Origin: Linanthus parryae
Lineage: Eukaryota; Streptophyta; Magnoliopsida; Ericales; Polemoniaceae
Length of the DNA stretch: 64,000 bases
Assembly (NCBI GenBank): GCA_023055425.1
Contig: JALGPY010000001.1
Location: 138,905,368-138,969,367 of the forward strand
Direction: 5' to 3'
The position numbers and the translations under genes were made by a program. The notes below the pieces were generated by a model. The model did not search any database. It worked only from the letters and a program-made list of their open reading frames with translations, and had not been told where the DNA came from. Positions 22,936-33,896 of this stretch are shown here, piece after piece (position 1 is the stretch's first letter; each line of letters starts with the position of its first letter).

Positions 22936-22947
22936 GCTCTGATACCA
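22936..22947 (-). promoter_or_regulatory. Copia primer-binding site
   Basis: The minus strand reads TGGTATCAGAGC immediately inside the upper LTR. Confidence 0.9.
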
Positions 22948-23070
22948 TATAGAAGTGAATATTATTGTATTGAATAATAATGCAGGACTACATCTCTTTA
23001 TATAGAATACTAAGAAGCTACTAGAAGCTAGGTCTAAACCAATTGCTATTTAGTCCCTATAGTTCCTATA
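22948..23070 (-). repeat. 5' LTR, short-LTR Copia derivative
   Basis: A 123-bp LTR ending TTCCTATA before the GAACT target duplication. Confidence 0.85.
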
Positions 23071-23075
23071 GAACT

Positions 23076-23821
23076 CACATTATCACTCTCGATTAAAAAT
23101 CACGCCCTACGCCTTAACTTTTCACACTCCTCAAATCTACCAAGTTCTATGCTTCTCTCAATTGCCATTACTATTTTTTTTTTTTCAAAATTTTAATCAT
23201 TTTTTCAATAAATCCAAAACTCTACATGCAAAGGCCACACGAAAGAAACTCGAGACTACTCATTGTTTGGTAGGTGGACTCGATAAATAAACGTGCACAA
23301 ATGTGTTTACATATCTAAACACAAAACAATACGCAACTATATGTAAAAACACCGCGGACCACAAAGACAAACAACACGACACAAACAACCTACATGTAAA
23401 TGGTTAATGAAGACACGGGCTTTGCTAATATTCGGTAAAACTCACCCCCACACTAGAATGGTTCGTCATCCCCAACGAATATAGAGATAAAGTAAGGAGA
23501 CTCAGCATTCCAATGCGAGAGCCGGCGGATCTACTCGTACTCCTCCGAGCCTTCCGAGTTGGTGCTCGAATCATTTCTCACATTCTTGGGCTTTGGACTC
23601 AAGGTCACCCCAATCTGCTTCCCAAGCTCATGAATCCACCGGTCTTGCCTATCTAACTTTGCCCCCAACCGACGTTGGTTGCCCTGCGAATGAACTGCTC
23701 TCTCATGTGCTCTACTCTCCTCCTCATCCGCTAGTTTCTCCATTGCTTGATACCGAGCCTCAGCCTTTTCCCTCATTAGCTATTATGAGTTTCTACATAG
23801 CCTAAAATGTGGCCTCGATAC
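23076..23821 (-). pseudogene. Inverted copy of the Athila env-position ORF end (block C')
   Basis: On the minus strand, the frame 23776-23531 encodes MREKAEARYQAMEK, ADEEESRAHERAVHS and RRLGAKLDRQDRWIHELGKQ, matching the ORF at 19160-19440 on the plus strand. Only one copy of the 24-residue unit is present here, so the plus-strand copy has the duplication. The block ends at the Copia insertion on one side and at a Copia fragment on the other. Confidence 0.8.
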
Positions 23822-24505
23822 TAGAATATCAAAGTGCAGATCAAATCGCCGACGTCTTCACAAAATCCCTCAATGATGCTCAATTTGAAAGCTTTTGAGA
23901 TAAACGGATGGTTCATCATCCACCATCAGTTTAAGGGGCCGTATTAACAGTTTCATCACATTCAAGCCCAAAAACGAATTTGTGAAGCCCAAAGTATTCA
24001 TCTCAACCCAACATGGAAAGCACAAGAACCAACCCAACTCGTATTTTAGTCTTTGTAATTACCCTCTAATTACAGGGGTACAAATGTCTTCACAAAATCC
24101 CTCAATGCTGCTCAATTTGAAAGCTTTAGAGATTAACTAACGGTTCATCATCCACCATCAGTTTAAGGGGCCGTATTAACGGTATCATCACATTCAAGCC
24201 CAAACGAAGTTGTGAAGCCCAAAGTATTCATCTCAGCCCAACATGGAAAGCACCAGCCCAGCTCTCGTATTTTAGTCTTGTATTTACCCTCGACTTACAA
24301 GGGTACAAATGTCTTTTTGTTCTCTCCGTAAACCCTAGATGTAATCCTACCGTTAGATCTAGGTTTTTCTAATCCTACCGTTAGATATGGGCTATATAAG
24401 CCCCACATCGTGTAATCCGCTCGTTAATGTAAATACACTATTTCTTTGTTCATCTTCTCGCCGTTCTTCTTCGTCTTCTCTCTGCGAAACCCTAAGGGTT
24501 CGTTC
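23822..24505 (+). mobile_element. Copia 3'-end fragment with tandem duplication and LTR
   Basis: The start encodes LEYQSADQIADVFTKSL, the end of a Copia RNase H, in plus orientation. The polypurine tract AAGGGGCC follows and an LTR starts near 23942. The section from the RNase H end to mid-LTR is present twice, 23854-24085 and 24086-24310. After that the LTR runs on with a TATA-like GCTATATAAGCC near 24391 to about 24505, where block A' begins. The fragment has no 5' half. Confidence 0.75.
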
Positions 24506-25085
24506 ACTCGAGTGATACTTTGACTTCAAATACGCTCTTTTCATGCTGAGTATCTCATCCTCGTACGTGTTTTGGTTCTCAAGGACCCCCTCGACCTCGG
24601 GACTCCTTGTGATAGAAAAAGTTTCCAAATTTCGGGGAACCCTCCATTCTTTAATTTCGCGCCTCCAAAAGCTTATTTACTTTTTTCAGATGCTTATTTA
24701 CCTTTTCGGATGTTTTTCGCCGCTCTTATTTACTTTTGTATCCTTTTGGCAATATCTTTCGCGTATGGACTCCGATGTACGCGATCCACCTGTCTACGGA
24801 AAGCTCTCAACCACCCCCACACAATGGCACCCTTCAATCAAGTTCATATTACTGTTTCAAAATTTTGCCTCGTAATCCGTGCCATTGGGCCAGCTTTCTC
24901 AAACCTTCAATGCATTATTCGCTTACATCAAGACGGGGAGTTCGGATACGCACTTCTCCCCCAGTGCACGTCCTGAGTGAGTGTAGGAATGTCATTCTAC
25001 ACCAAGTTATACCAGTTCTATCAAGTTCTACGCCTAAAGTTTTCACACTCCTCAAATCTACCAAGTTCTATGCTTCTCTCGAGAA
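24506..25085 (-). repeat. Inverted Athila block A' with adjoining D segment
   Basis: The section 24506-25010 is the inverse of 16800-17400. The following 25015-25085 contains the words CTCCTCAAATCTACCAAG and TCTATGCTTCTCTC, which recur at 23112-23160 on the same strand. The block ends at CTCGAG followed by an A-run. Confidence 0.75.
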
Positions 25086-25832
25086 AAAAATGAGAGGTGT
25101 AAATGAATAATTTGAGCTTATTGGAAATAGAGTGGTTGAGTTCTTAATTCGTTGGACGATGGTTTGAGTTTCGTGCACTTTTTGCCACGATGGCCATGGA
25201 GATCGTTATTGTACTTGGGATTAAAGGGATCGAGGGCCGGAGACGGCGAGTTTCGGGTTGCAGTTTTTATCATCATGGCGAGGGTGTGTGAGATGCGGGT
25301 TGCAACGTGAGAATGTGACGCTTTAAGACTTATTGCTTCATGATTATCCTTTTTGCCCCTAGGCCTCATCCATTCTAAACTGTTAGCAGAATAGGAGCTC
25401 GGACTAAGAACGCGACTTAGCATTGGGTAGCCACTTATTTTTGTCAGCACACACAAAGAGTTAGGCTACTCTTTATAGTAAAGCTAGCCTTTCTATACTA
25501 ACTAGGAGAAATTCGTTGTCAGGTTGAGTTGCTCTTGCCTAAATTTTTCATCACTCCATGAGCACCGGTTTGTAATTGATTGAGATCGCCTGATCTCACA
25601 AAAAGATAAAAAGCAAGCATCTGTGTGCAAATACGTGTTTGAGATAGAGTCTAGATTGCATTGCATCAGTGTTGCATTGTGAATTGAGTCTTGTTTGTGT
25701 CAAGTCGGCTAATATTTGGTTTTGTATGCAATGTGGTGGATTGTAACGAGTGGTTGGTTGGTTGTTTGACTCGGTTGTAGTTGTGTGATTTGGAATTTGC
25801 TCAGGACGAGCAAACGATAGCGTGGGGGCATT
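25086..25832 (+). mobile_element. Athila 3' internal region (block B) up to the polypurine tract
   Basis: Plus-oriented counterpart of 20156-20640, then unique sequence to the tract GCGTGGGGGC at 25820-25829 that precedes the LTR. No coding sequence is seen. The typical words GGACGAGCAAACGATAGCG just upstream of the LTR are shared in style with the large Athila at 53422-53450. Confidence 0.65.
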
Positions 25833-26561
25833 TGATAACTCCGTATTGGAGTTATGTATTCTTATGAGTTTGTATCAGTTTGTGAGCGAAAATGGAGAAT
25901 TTAGTGTTATTCCGGATCTTTTTTTGTTATAAATTGAGAATGTGAGCGTTTTATGCGTAAAATGTGAAGTCCAGGCGTTTTCTACATCATTTTACGTGCT
26001 CTTTATCATGTTTTGTCACATTTAATCTTTGCGGGGTGCTCGTGTTGTGTTTTTCAGAAACAGCGCACGCGGGGAGCAAGGGGATAGAGAAAACGAGCTT
26101 CGAAAGCTATTGCGCGTTCGGGATTTGAACGTACCAGCAAGAAGCGATGAAATGAAAGTGAGACGAGCGTTGAAGGTAGATACATGCAAGCATGGAGAAT
26201 TTGAGCATGAAACGCCAGTAAGAGGTTCAAGAAGAGGCTCGGGAAGTGAGTTGACGACGAGGAGAAAGCCTTGGTAGCAAACCAGAGAAGTGCCAGGTCA
26301 TGTAGAGGTCGGAGGACCTCTGAGAGAGGTTGGAGGACCTGGTAGGAGCAAGACAGCAAACTGGAATTCAGAGGGGAGGTCACACGACCTCCTTCAGAAG
26401 TCACACGACCTGGTGGTCAAAAGACAGAAACTTGCCAGAGCATGAGGAGGTCCTGCAAGACCTGAATCGGAGATCCCAGGACCTCCTGCCCCTTTTCCAG
26501 AGGTCGTGCGACTTGGGCAGTGAGGTCGTGGGACCTGGGCTCGTTGAAAATTTTGTGAAAC
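25833..26561 (+). repeat. Athila-type 3' LTR, plus orientation, right end cut by the array
   Basis: It starts TGATAACTCCG right after the polypurine tract. It contains a cluster of eight palindromes at 26304-26538. The right end merges with the first array unit around 26562, so it may be truncated. No partner 5' LTR is in the window. Confidence 0.7.
26304..26538. repeat. Cluster of eight AGGTC-N-GACCT palindromes in the LTR
   Basis: Dyads include AGAGGTCGGAGGACCTCT, GGAGGTCACACGACCTCC, AGTCACACGACCT, AGGTCCTGCAAGACCT, GATCCCAGGACCT, AGGTCGTGCGACTT and AGGTCGTGGGACCT. They are spaced about 25-40 bp apart. The arms are conserved and the inner three to six bases vary. Confidence 0.9.
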
Positions 26562-26842
26562 TCACAATTTGGAAGCTAAGATGCAATTGAATCAAATAGG
26601 TCATAGTACTCCCATTTCAAAGTCATAGTACTCCCATTCCAAAGACCCAGAAAGATGACGATAACCAAGTCAAACTCGTTCGCTTTCTGTTCTGTTTTTG
26701 CAGTCTTTCTGCATAGTCCACGATTTCCTTCCATTCTAGCATCCATAAAACATTTCAAGCATTATTATTTTTTTCATACATAAAAACAGATCCCAACACA
26801 TCATCTCCATTCCAGATTGTTAAAATAAGGAAATAAAAAATT

Positions 26843-28104
26843 CCATCATTTTTATTTTTTTTTGATCAAAGGTAAGAAATTTCATTAATAAGATAAAAGT
26901 ACAACCAGATCCCGATTACAATGAAAATGTCTGAAGGCCTTCATCGCCTTGGCGGAGAACCTACAGTGTACTAGTGAGGACCTAACTGCACTACTACTAC
27001 AAACTAAATAAAAGATCACTAAACAAAGAAAAGCCCAGGACAAAACAAACTTTGAAAGCCCATGACATACTGGACGGACCAAACTAGATGAAATATTAAA
27101 GACCCAATCCTAAAGGGCATAAGGGTCATAAACGAGAGACTAAAAACCTAAACTTGAGACTCTGCTTTGATGAAACAAACGTGAGATACTTGAACACGAC
27201 GAAGCATAGTACACCGAAGCCGCCTTAATGGCAGAAAGTGACACGTGGAGCGTTTGGCCGAGTGGGGTTCGTGGGGTAAGCGTCGGTGGGGAAGCGGTGG
27301 GGCGGTGGACGCTGAGATTGCCGGCGTCTGTAGTTCGGCCGCCGGCGCAACGGACCAAGAGATGGTCCGGAAAAACTACAGAGTCTCGCAACGCCTAATT
27401 TCTTCCCCGAACATTGTTGTTGCTGGAATACCCAATTGGGATGTGGTGACGAGCTCTGCGGCAAGTTTGGGAAGATAACGTGACTTGTTGGCTCAGGTGA
27501 AACTTTCCCCTGCAACTCTTGATTCTGTGACAGTGAGGCAGAGGCTGTCGAAGATGCTTCTTCCGAGAGCCGGGATTGCGTGGAATCCACCCTTTTTGGA
27601 CTTGGCCTATGAAAGGCTGGCAGCGGATGGGTAGGTGATTCGAGGGTCGCCGTTGTTTCTCCCCCCCCCCCATTGGCGGATCAGTCTTTGCTATGACATG
27701 TTGTGGAGGAGAACGAGAAACTACGCGATTGAACCATCGAGATCGATTGATTGGGTCCAGAATTTTCCGAGCATGTGAGAATGATTTGAAGCGTAGAGGT
27801 TCCCCCGGTGAGGCTTCAGAAAGTAATTTGAGCTTGGCGCGATCCACCACCAAAACCCGAGAACTCCGGTGATGGGTGAACAAAACAAGGAGATTGTGGC
27901 AGGATAGCGGTCCGTAGACGTTTGGCCGGCCGAATTGTCGAGGCGAGATATCACAATATGAGGCTTCTCTTGCTCTACTCTTTGGACTTGGGTCGACACA
28001 CATCGGAGAGGCCATAGATGACTTTGGCTTGGGGAGGATAGTTGCAAGATTGGTAGAGTTGCTATCGGAAGCTGCGATGGAAGACACGCCGAAAAAGATT
28101 CTCT
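26843..28104 (-). mobile_element. LINE-like insertion, minus strand, in the first array unit
   Basis: Array sequence stops at about 26842 and resumes at 28105. The plus strand begins with a T-run and then ATCAAAGGTAAGAAATTTCATTAATAAG (quoted in part only). On the minus strand this is the classic plant LINE tail, ending TTGATC plus poly(A). An imperfect target duplication containing TTCCAT is present at both sides. Minus-strand frames 28123-27395 and 27590-27225 look like a LINE ORF1-type leader with many Ser/Pro/Arg. No endonuclease or reverse transcriptase motif was found, so the copy is internally deleted or rearranged. A C-run lies at 27661-27671. Confidence 0.65.
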
Positions 28105-29327
28105 CAAAAAAGAAAACTTCCATTCTGCACCAGAATTAGTCCCCCTGAAGCATGTACAAATAAAATTGTAAATCATAAGAGGTAGATCTTCCTCCTCAAA
28201 TTTTCTAACACGTTCTGCAGCACAATCTCTCTTACTTGCTCAACATTCCCTTTCAATGCCTATCCTCTTGTTTTTTTAAGAATTTTTACTCCTAATCTAA
28301 ATTCAGACAACGCTATACTTTTAACTTCTAAAATATCTAACTGAAATTAGGTTCACATAATACCACAAAATTCCCCACATCCAATCAAAACGAAAATATA
28401 GTTCATATGAAGTTCCAATACGTACCTATCATAAATTAATCAACACGTTTATTATTCGACATCCACAACTTCCAGAACCTTCACCTTTTCCATTCCTTCC
28501 CATTCCTTTCTTCAAATCAAAATCCCCCAAGTACAATTAATGCAAAAAGCAATGAGGAGAAACTAACTGAAAAATCCTTGTACCATGTCAGTAAGGCATT
28601 AAACTCTTCAAAGACACTAAGGATTATAAAGGTCATCAAAGTTTCACAACTGCTACTCCTTCCCAAACCATGTTGCCAACGGCGTTATCCACTACCAAAC
28701 CAATACGATAACATGACCTCCAGCTACAACATGAACCCAAAACACTGCCTAAAATGGCCATCTACATGTATTTCACATTCCCCATCCTTGATAATAATCC
28801 CCCTTTCTAACCTGAAAACAGAACAACAAACTCAACCCAAGCAAGGGTCAAGTCTATTATGTAATGCTAGTGGGGCCTTTTAAAGTTTAACTGAAAAACA
28901 TGAAATTCAAAAGTTGTTTTCTTTTCTGATTCAAATGGGAAGTTTCCGAAAAAGGAAGTAGCATGTAATGTTCGCTTATTTTAATTTGTAGAACATAAAT
29001 TCCTATTGGAGCAAACTTTAAAACAAAATTGTAAATAGGCTAAGAGAAATTTTTTTTTTAAAAAAAATATGGGAGGAGTTTTATTCAGTGAATTTGGAAA
29101 ATGTGAAATCAAGCACAAGAATAAATTAAAAATAAAGGTATAGTAAAGTTAGAATGGACAGATTTGCTTCTCATATCCTCTAAAATAATTAGAAAATAAA
29201 AAGATATAAGAGTATTAAAAGTCTTGCACGGATTACAATGCTTTCCAGGCTTAGAATGCTTAAAATATTCTTGAATCTTCGAAACTATCTTTGTCAGCAT
29301 GTAAAAGCAAAAGAGGGAGAGAAAATA

Positions 29328-29585
29328 CTACCTCCGTTTCTTTTTGATTGTCCTACTTTGACTTTTCAACCCGTAACCGGGTCACTTTGACTCGATAATT
29401 TAGATATCAAAACAATATAATTTTTTGGCAATTTTTCCATGGTGCCGTAGAGCAAAGTTTACTCTACAAGACCTTGCAAAGATTATCAAATTCTTATATT
29501 GTTTTGTTAATCAAATCACCGGATCAAAGTGACCCAGTGAATAGTGGCAAAAAAAAGTAGGTTGAAAGAGAAGAAACAAAGGTAG
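29328..29585. mobile_element. Stowaway-like MITE, copy 2 (258 bp)
   Basis: Ends CTACCTCCGTTTC and GAAACAAAGGTAG are inverted repeats. TA target duplications lie at 29326-29327 and 29586-29587. Inner words (CATGGTGCCGTAGAGCAAAG) match copy 1 at 4256-4513, and both copies are 258 bp. It is absent from every other array unit, so it inserted after the array formed. Confidence 0.9.
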
Positions 29586-29838
29586 TAGTTTACAGAACAG
29601 GAAAATTTGAATGAGATTATACTCCGTAATTTTGAAACCTAAACCTTGTCTAAAGACCCCACTCAGTCATTTCATAGATCCCATTCCTGTCTTGGTAGGT
29701 TTATCAAGATTCCCGCCACATGTCAAAACTATCTCTAAGAAATTACAGCTCCATTAGCCATCAATGTCTTACATGCATCTTTTTCTGCCACTCACATTTC
29801 AAACTTCACCTAATCCTTTTCTCCATAGTCAATACCAT

Positions 29839-30718
29839 AGGTTTCAAAGTTTGATACGTATCGTGTATCGATAGTAGGATCTCCGTATCGTGTATCGTAT
29901 CGTATCGCGTATCGGAACGATACGCACACCCTTCATAAAGCAACTTAAAAAATATATATTGACATTTATAGTGAAGAATTTATTGTTTGCATCTGGCATT
30001 TACTTGTCTAACCAGGACGTATTAACATTTTTGGTATCCAGCTAGATTATAGAGTCCCATTATAAGGGGATGTTAATCTATTTTAGACCCATGTTCAATA
30101 ATGAATCACAAATTCATATTACATAGTGAGAATACTAATGAATTAGAAGAATTGAGGGGACTGTCGGTTATATGTATGGTCATTCTATGTGAAATCGTTT
30201 TAGTAGTTAAATATTCTTGCTTATGTGTGGCAAAAGCACCCAATTAAATGGAATGTAAAACTGGAATACTAAAGTTAGGAATCTCTAATAAGTATTCACT
30301 ACGAACACAACTGTATTCCACTAGAGTCATGTAAATAGAACAATTTGTCTTCTAAATGGCATTTTCTTCTTCAGTCTTTCTCTTCTAAAGGCTCGATCAA
30401 TTATCAAGATTCAGGACAATTTAGTTTTTTGACTAGCAAGATTGAGGCCAACCTAGTGAAGTAGGACCATCTAACAAAATATTCATATAATCCATGTAAT
30501 AGGAAGTTCTATGTCAATAGGTTCTAACAAACCTAGACCAGTTTCAGTTCTCAAACGTATCGTGGGATACGCCATACGTATCGTATCGGATGTGTATCGC
30601 TCGATACAGTTTGATACACTTTCATTGGCGATACAGTGAACGATACGTAACGTTGATGTCATGTATCGTACCGTATCGTACGATACGTATCGAGTATCGC
30701 TCGATACTGATAACAGAG
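29839..30718. mobile_element. Mutator-like 880-bp element rich in GATACGTATCG words
   Basis: An 11-bp target duplication, GTCAATACCAT, flanks the element at 29828-29838 and 30719-30729. The corresponding sites in other array units are uninterrupted. Duplications of 9-11 bp suggest the Mutator superfamily. Both ends (about 29850-29935 and 30555-30710) are packed with CGTATCG/CGATACG words, while the 600-bp middle is AT-rich and non-coding. No long perfect terminal inverted repeat is visible, so the family call is tentative; the boundaries are firm. Confidence 0.75.
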
Positions 30719-33550
30719 GTCAATACCATCCCACAAACCCTTAAAAATGTCTTTGTAACATGAATAACAACCAAGTGTCCAAAAATACCCTGAATCTGCC
30801 ATTTTTCTATTTCATTGAACTTTCTTCACTTCGTCTAAATTCAGAACATATAAACTCACACAATTTGGAACATAAGATCCAAAACACAACATAAATTCAA
30901 GTCTCTGACACCACAAGTGAACCAAATAGGTCATAGTAATCACATTCCAAAGACCTTGTTCTCAGAAAGATGATGATAACCAAGTCAACCTGTTCTCTTT
31001 CTGTTCTATTTTTACCCTCCTTTCGCATATTCCACGATTTCCTTCCATTCTATCATCCATAAAACACTTCAAGCATATTATTTTTTCATACATTCAAACA
31101 AATCCCAGCACATCATCATCTCCAGTCCAGATTGTCAAAACAAGGAAATAAAAAAGCTTCCATTCTGCACCAGAATTAGTCCCCCCCCCTCTCCCATGCA
31201 TGAACAAATAAAATTCTAAATCATAGGAGGTAGATATTTTTCTCCTCGAATTTTCTAACACGTTCTGCAGCACCTACTCTTAAACCTTCAAAACAAAAAT
31301 ACATTCTTTAAACCTCCTTGAACTTCCTTGAGCACAATCACTCCTACATCCTCAACATTTCCTTTCATTGCCTATCCTCTAGTTCTTCTAACAATTTTAC
31401 TCTAATCTAAATTCAGATAACTCTATACTTTTAACTTCTAAAATAACTAACTGAAATTAGGTTCACACAATAACACAAAATACCCCATATCCAATTAAAA
31501 GACAATTATAGTTCATATGGAGATCCAATACTTATCTATCATAAACTAATCAAAACGTTTAATATTCGAGACCCACAACTCCCAGCACCTTCACCGCTTC
31601 GATTCCTTTCTTCAAATCAAAAACTCCCAAGTACACTTAATGCTGCAACATACAGCGAGTTGAAACCAACTTAAAATCCTTATACTATGTCAGTACACAC
31701 ACCAAACTCTTCAAAGACACTAAAGATTATAATTGTCATCAAAGTATCACAACTGCTATTCCTTCCCAAACCATGTTGCCAACGGGCATTATCCCCTACG
31801 AAACAAATACTAGCACAAAAATACTATAACATAACCTCAAGCTAGCCACAACATAAACCTAAAACAATGCCTAAAAAACCCATCTCTATGTATTTCACAT
31901 TCCCCATCCTTGATCTTAACCCCCCTTTCACACCTGAAAACAGAACAACTAACTCCGCCCAATCAAGGGTAAAGTCTATTATGTAACGCTAGTGGGGCCT
32001 CTTAAAAGTAAACTCAAAAACATGAAATTGGAGAAATGTTATTTTCTGATTCAAATGGGAAGTTTCCGAAAAAGGAAGTAACATGTTAAGTCATATAATT
32101 TTTAAAATTGTAGTACATAAATTCTTATTTGGGTAAACTTTAAATCAAAATTGTAAATAGGCTAAGTGGAATATAAAAATAATATTGGAGGATTTTTATT
32201 CGGTGAATTTAGAAAATTTGAAATCACGCACGAGAACAAATTAAAAATGAAGATAGAGTAAAATTAGAAAGGATAGATTTGGTTCTCATAGCATCTGAAA
32301 TAATTAAGAAAAGAAAAAAAGGCATGCATGAAATACAATGCTTGTCAAGGCTTCGAATACTTGAAATTTTCTTGAATCTTTGAAACTATCTTCGGTCAGC
32401 ATGTGAAAGCAATAGAGGGAGATAAAGCTTGTTGAAAAGTAAAATAAATAAGTAGATAGGGTAAAACTTAATAGTTAATAGAACAGGAAAATTTTACTAA
32501 GATGATACTCCGCAATTTTGAAACATAAACCTTGTCTAAAGACCCCACTCATCATTTAATAGATCCCATTCATGTCTTGTTAGGTTTATCAAGATTCCTG
32601 CACCATTTCAAAACTATCTCCCAGAGATTTAAGCTCGATTAGCCATCAAAGTTTTACATGCATCTTTTTCTGCCACTCTTATTTCCAACTTCACCAAATC
32701 CTTTTCTCCACAGTCCATACCATCCCATAAACCCTTAAAAATGTATTTGTAAAATGAATAACAACCAAGTGCCCAAAAATACACTGTATTCAACACTCCA
32801 CCTTTGTTTCTTTCATTGAACTTTCTCCACTTCTTGTAAACTGAGAACATATAAAACCACACAATTTGGAACATAAGAACTAAAACACAACAAGAAATGC
32901 AAGTCTCCGACACCACAATTGAACCAACTAGGTCATAGTACTCCCATTCCAAAGACCCTCTTCTCAAAAATATGATGATAACCAAGTCAAACTAGTTCTC
33001 TTTATGTTCTGTTTCTACCCTCCTTTTCGCATATTCCACAATTTCCTTCCATTCTAGCATCCATAAAACATTTCAAGCATATTATTTTTTCATAAATACA
33101 AATAAATCCCAACACATGATCATCTCAATTCGAGATTGTCAAAATAAGGCAATAAATAAAACTTCCATTCTGAACCAGAATTATCCCCTGATGCAGGATC
33201 AAATAAGATTCTAAATCATAGGAGGTAGATCTTCCTCCTCAAATGTGTTTGTTCTAACACGTTCAACATCACATCCTCATACATATTCAAAACAAAAATA
33301 CTGTCTCAAAAGCTCCGTGAACTCCCTAAAGCAAAATCTCACTTACTTCCTCAACATTCCCTTTCATTGCCTATCCTGATCTTCTTCCAAGAATTTTACT
33401 CTTAATCTAAGTTCAGACAACTCTATACTTTTAACTTCTAAAATAACTAACTGAAATTAGGTTCACATAAGACCACAAAATCCATCATGTCCAATCAAAA
33501 CGAAAATATAGTTTATATGAGGTTCCAACACTTATCTGTCATAAACAAAT

Positions 33551-33896
33551 CTTAGAGTTCCTTTCGCCAAGGAATATTCGCTGTACTAAAGGCTTGTTAG
33601 CGGTGCCGATGCCATTGATGCCGAACCGGGGGGTATGTATCTACTTCTCAGGGAGTTCGTGTGAGGTCGTGGAACTACCGCCAAAACGAGAAATCAGATA
33701 GGTAAACATACTTTAGACCCCCTCCAGGGGCCTTACACCAATATAGCCAATATAGTCTTTCGTTTTGTAAAAGTACCGATAGGGAAGATGGACTTCTTTG
33801 GTGGAGATCTACTCCTATGCTAAGTGTCTAAGATGGCGCCTCGCATATGGGTAGCAAGAGGGCGTTCCGACCTCGATAGGTCAAAGCGTCTTGCGC
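33551..33896. other. Filler insert of about 345 bp, organelle-like, in one array unit
   Basis: Compared with the same site in other units (37890, 35890), extra DNA separates ATAAACAAAT from AACACATTTAATATTCG. It has balanced base composition, unlike the AT-rich array, and words such as GAACCGGGGGGTATG and CCCCCTCCAGGGGCC. There is no target duplication and no terminal repeat. That suits end-joining capture of organelle or other DNA rather than transposition. The source is not identifiable by eye. Confidence 0.6.

Larger units (their letters stand above)
21867..23070 (-). mobile_element. Non-autonomous short-LTR Copia derivative, minus strand
   Basis: Two 123-bp LTRs, 21867-21989 and 22948-23070, flank 958 bp. 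The target duplication GAACT is at 21862-21866 and 23071-23075. The primer site TGGTATCAGAGC lies on the minus strand at 22947-22936. Just inside the lower LTR, the minus strand reads CCTCCATCTTGCGGGACCATG, comparable to the end of the Copia at 41769-43899. The internal part has no recognisable gag or pol, only a purine-rich and CG-rich leader-like sequence with broken frames. The LTRs differ at a handful of positions, so this is an older insertion than its relative. It sits inside the minus-oriented Athila block. Confidence 0.85.

Noticed and set aside
17577..26538. CRISPR-like array of regularly spaced palindromic repeats
   Set aside because: This is plant nuclear DNA; the repeats are self-complementary words of variable spacing inside retrotransposon LTR and spacer sequence, without unique spacers of constant length.
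27395..28123. Possible host gene on the minus strand within the first array unit
   Set aside because: It is bounded by a LINE-type tail and a target duplication, and two overlapping frames are broken. An insertion explains it better.
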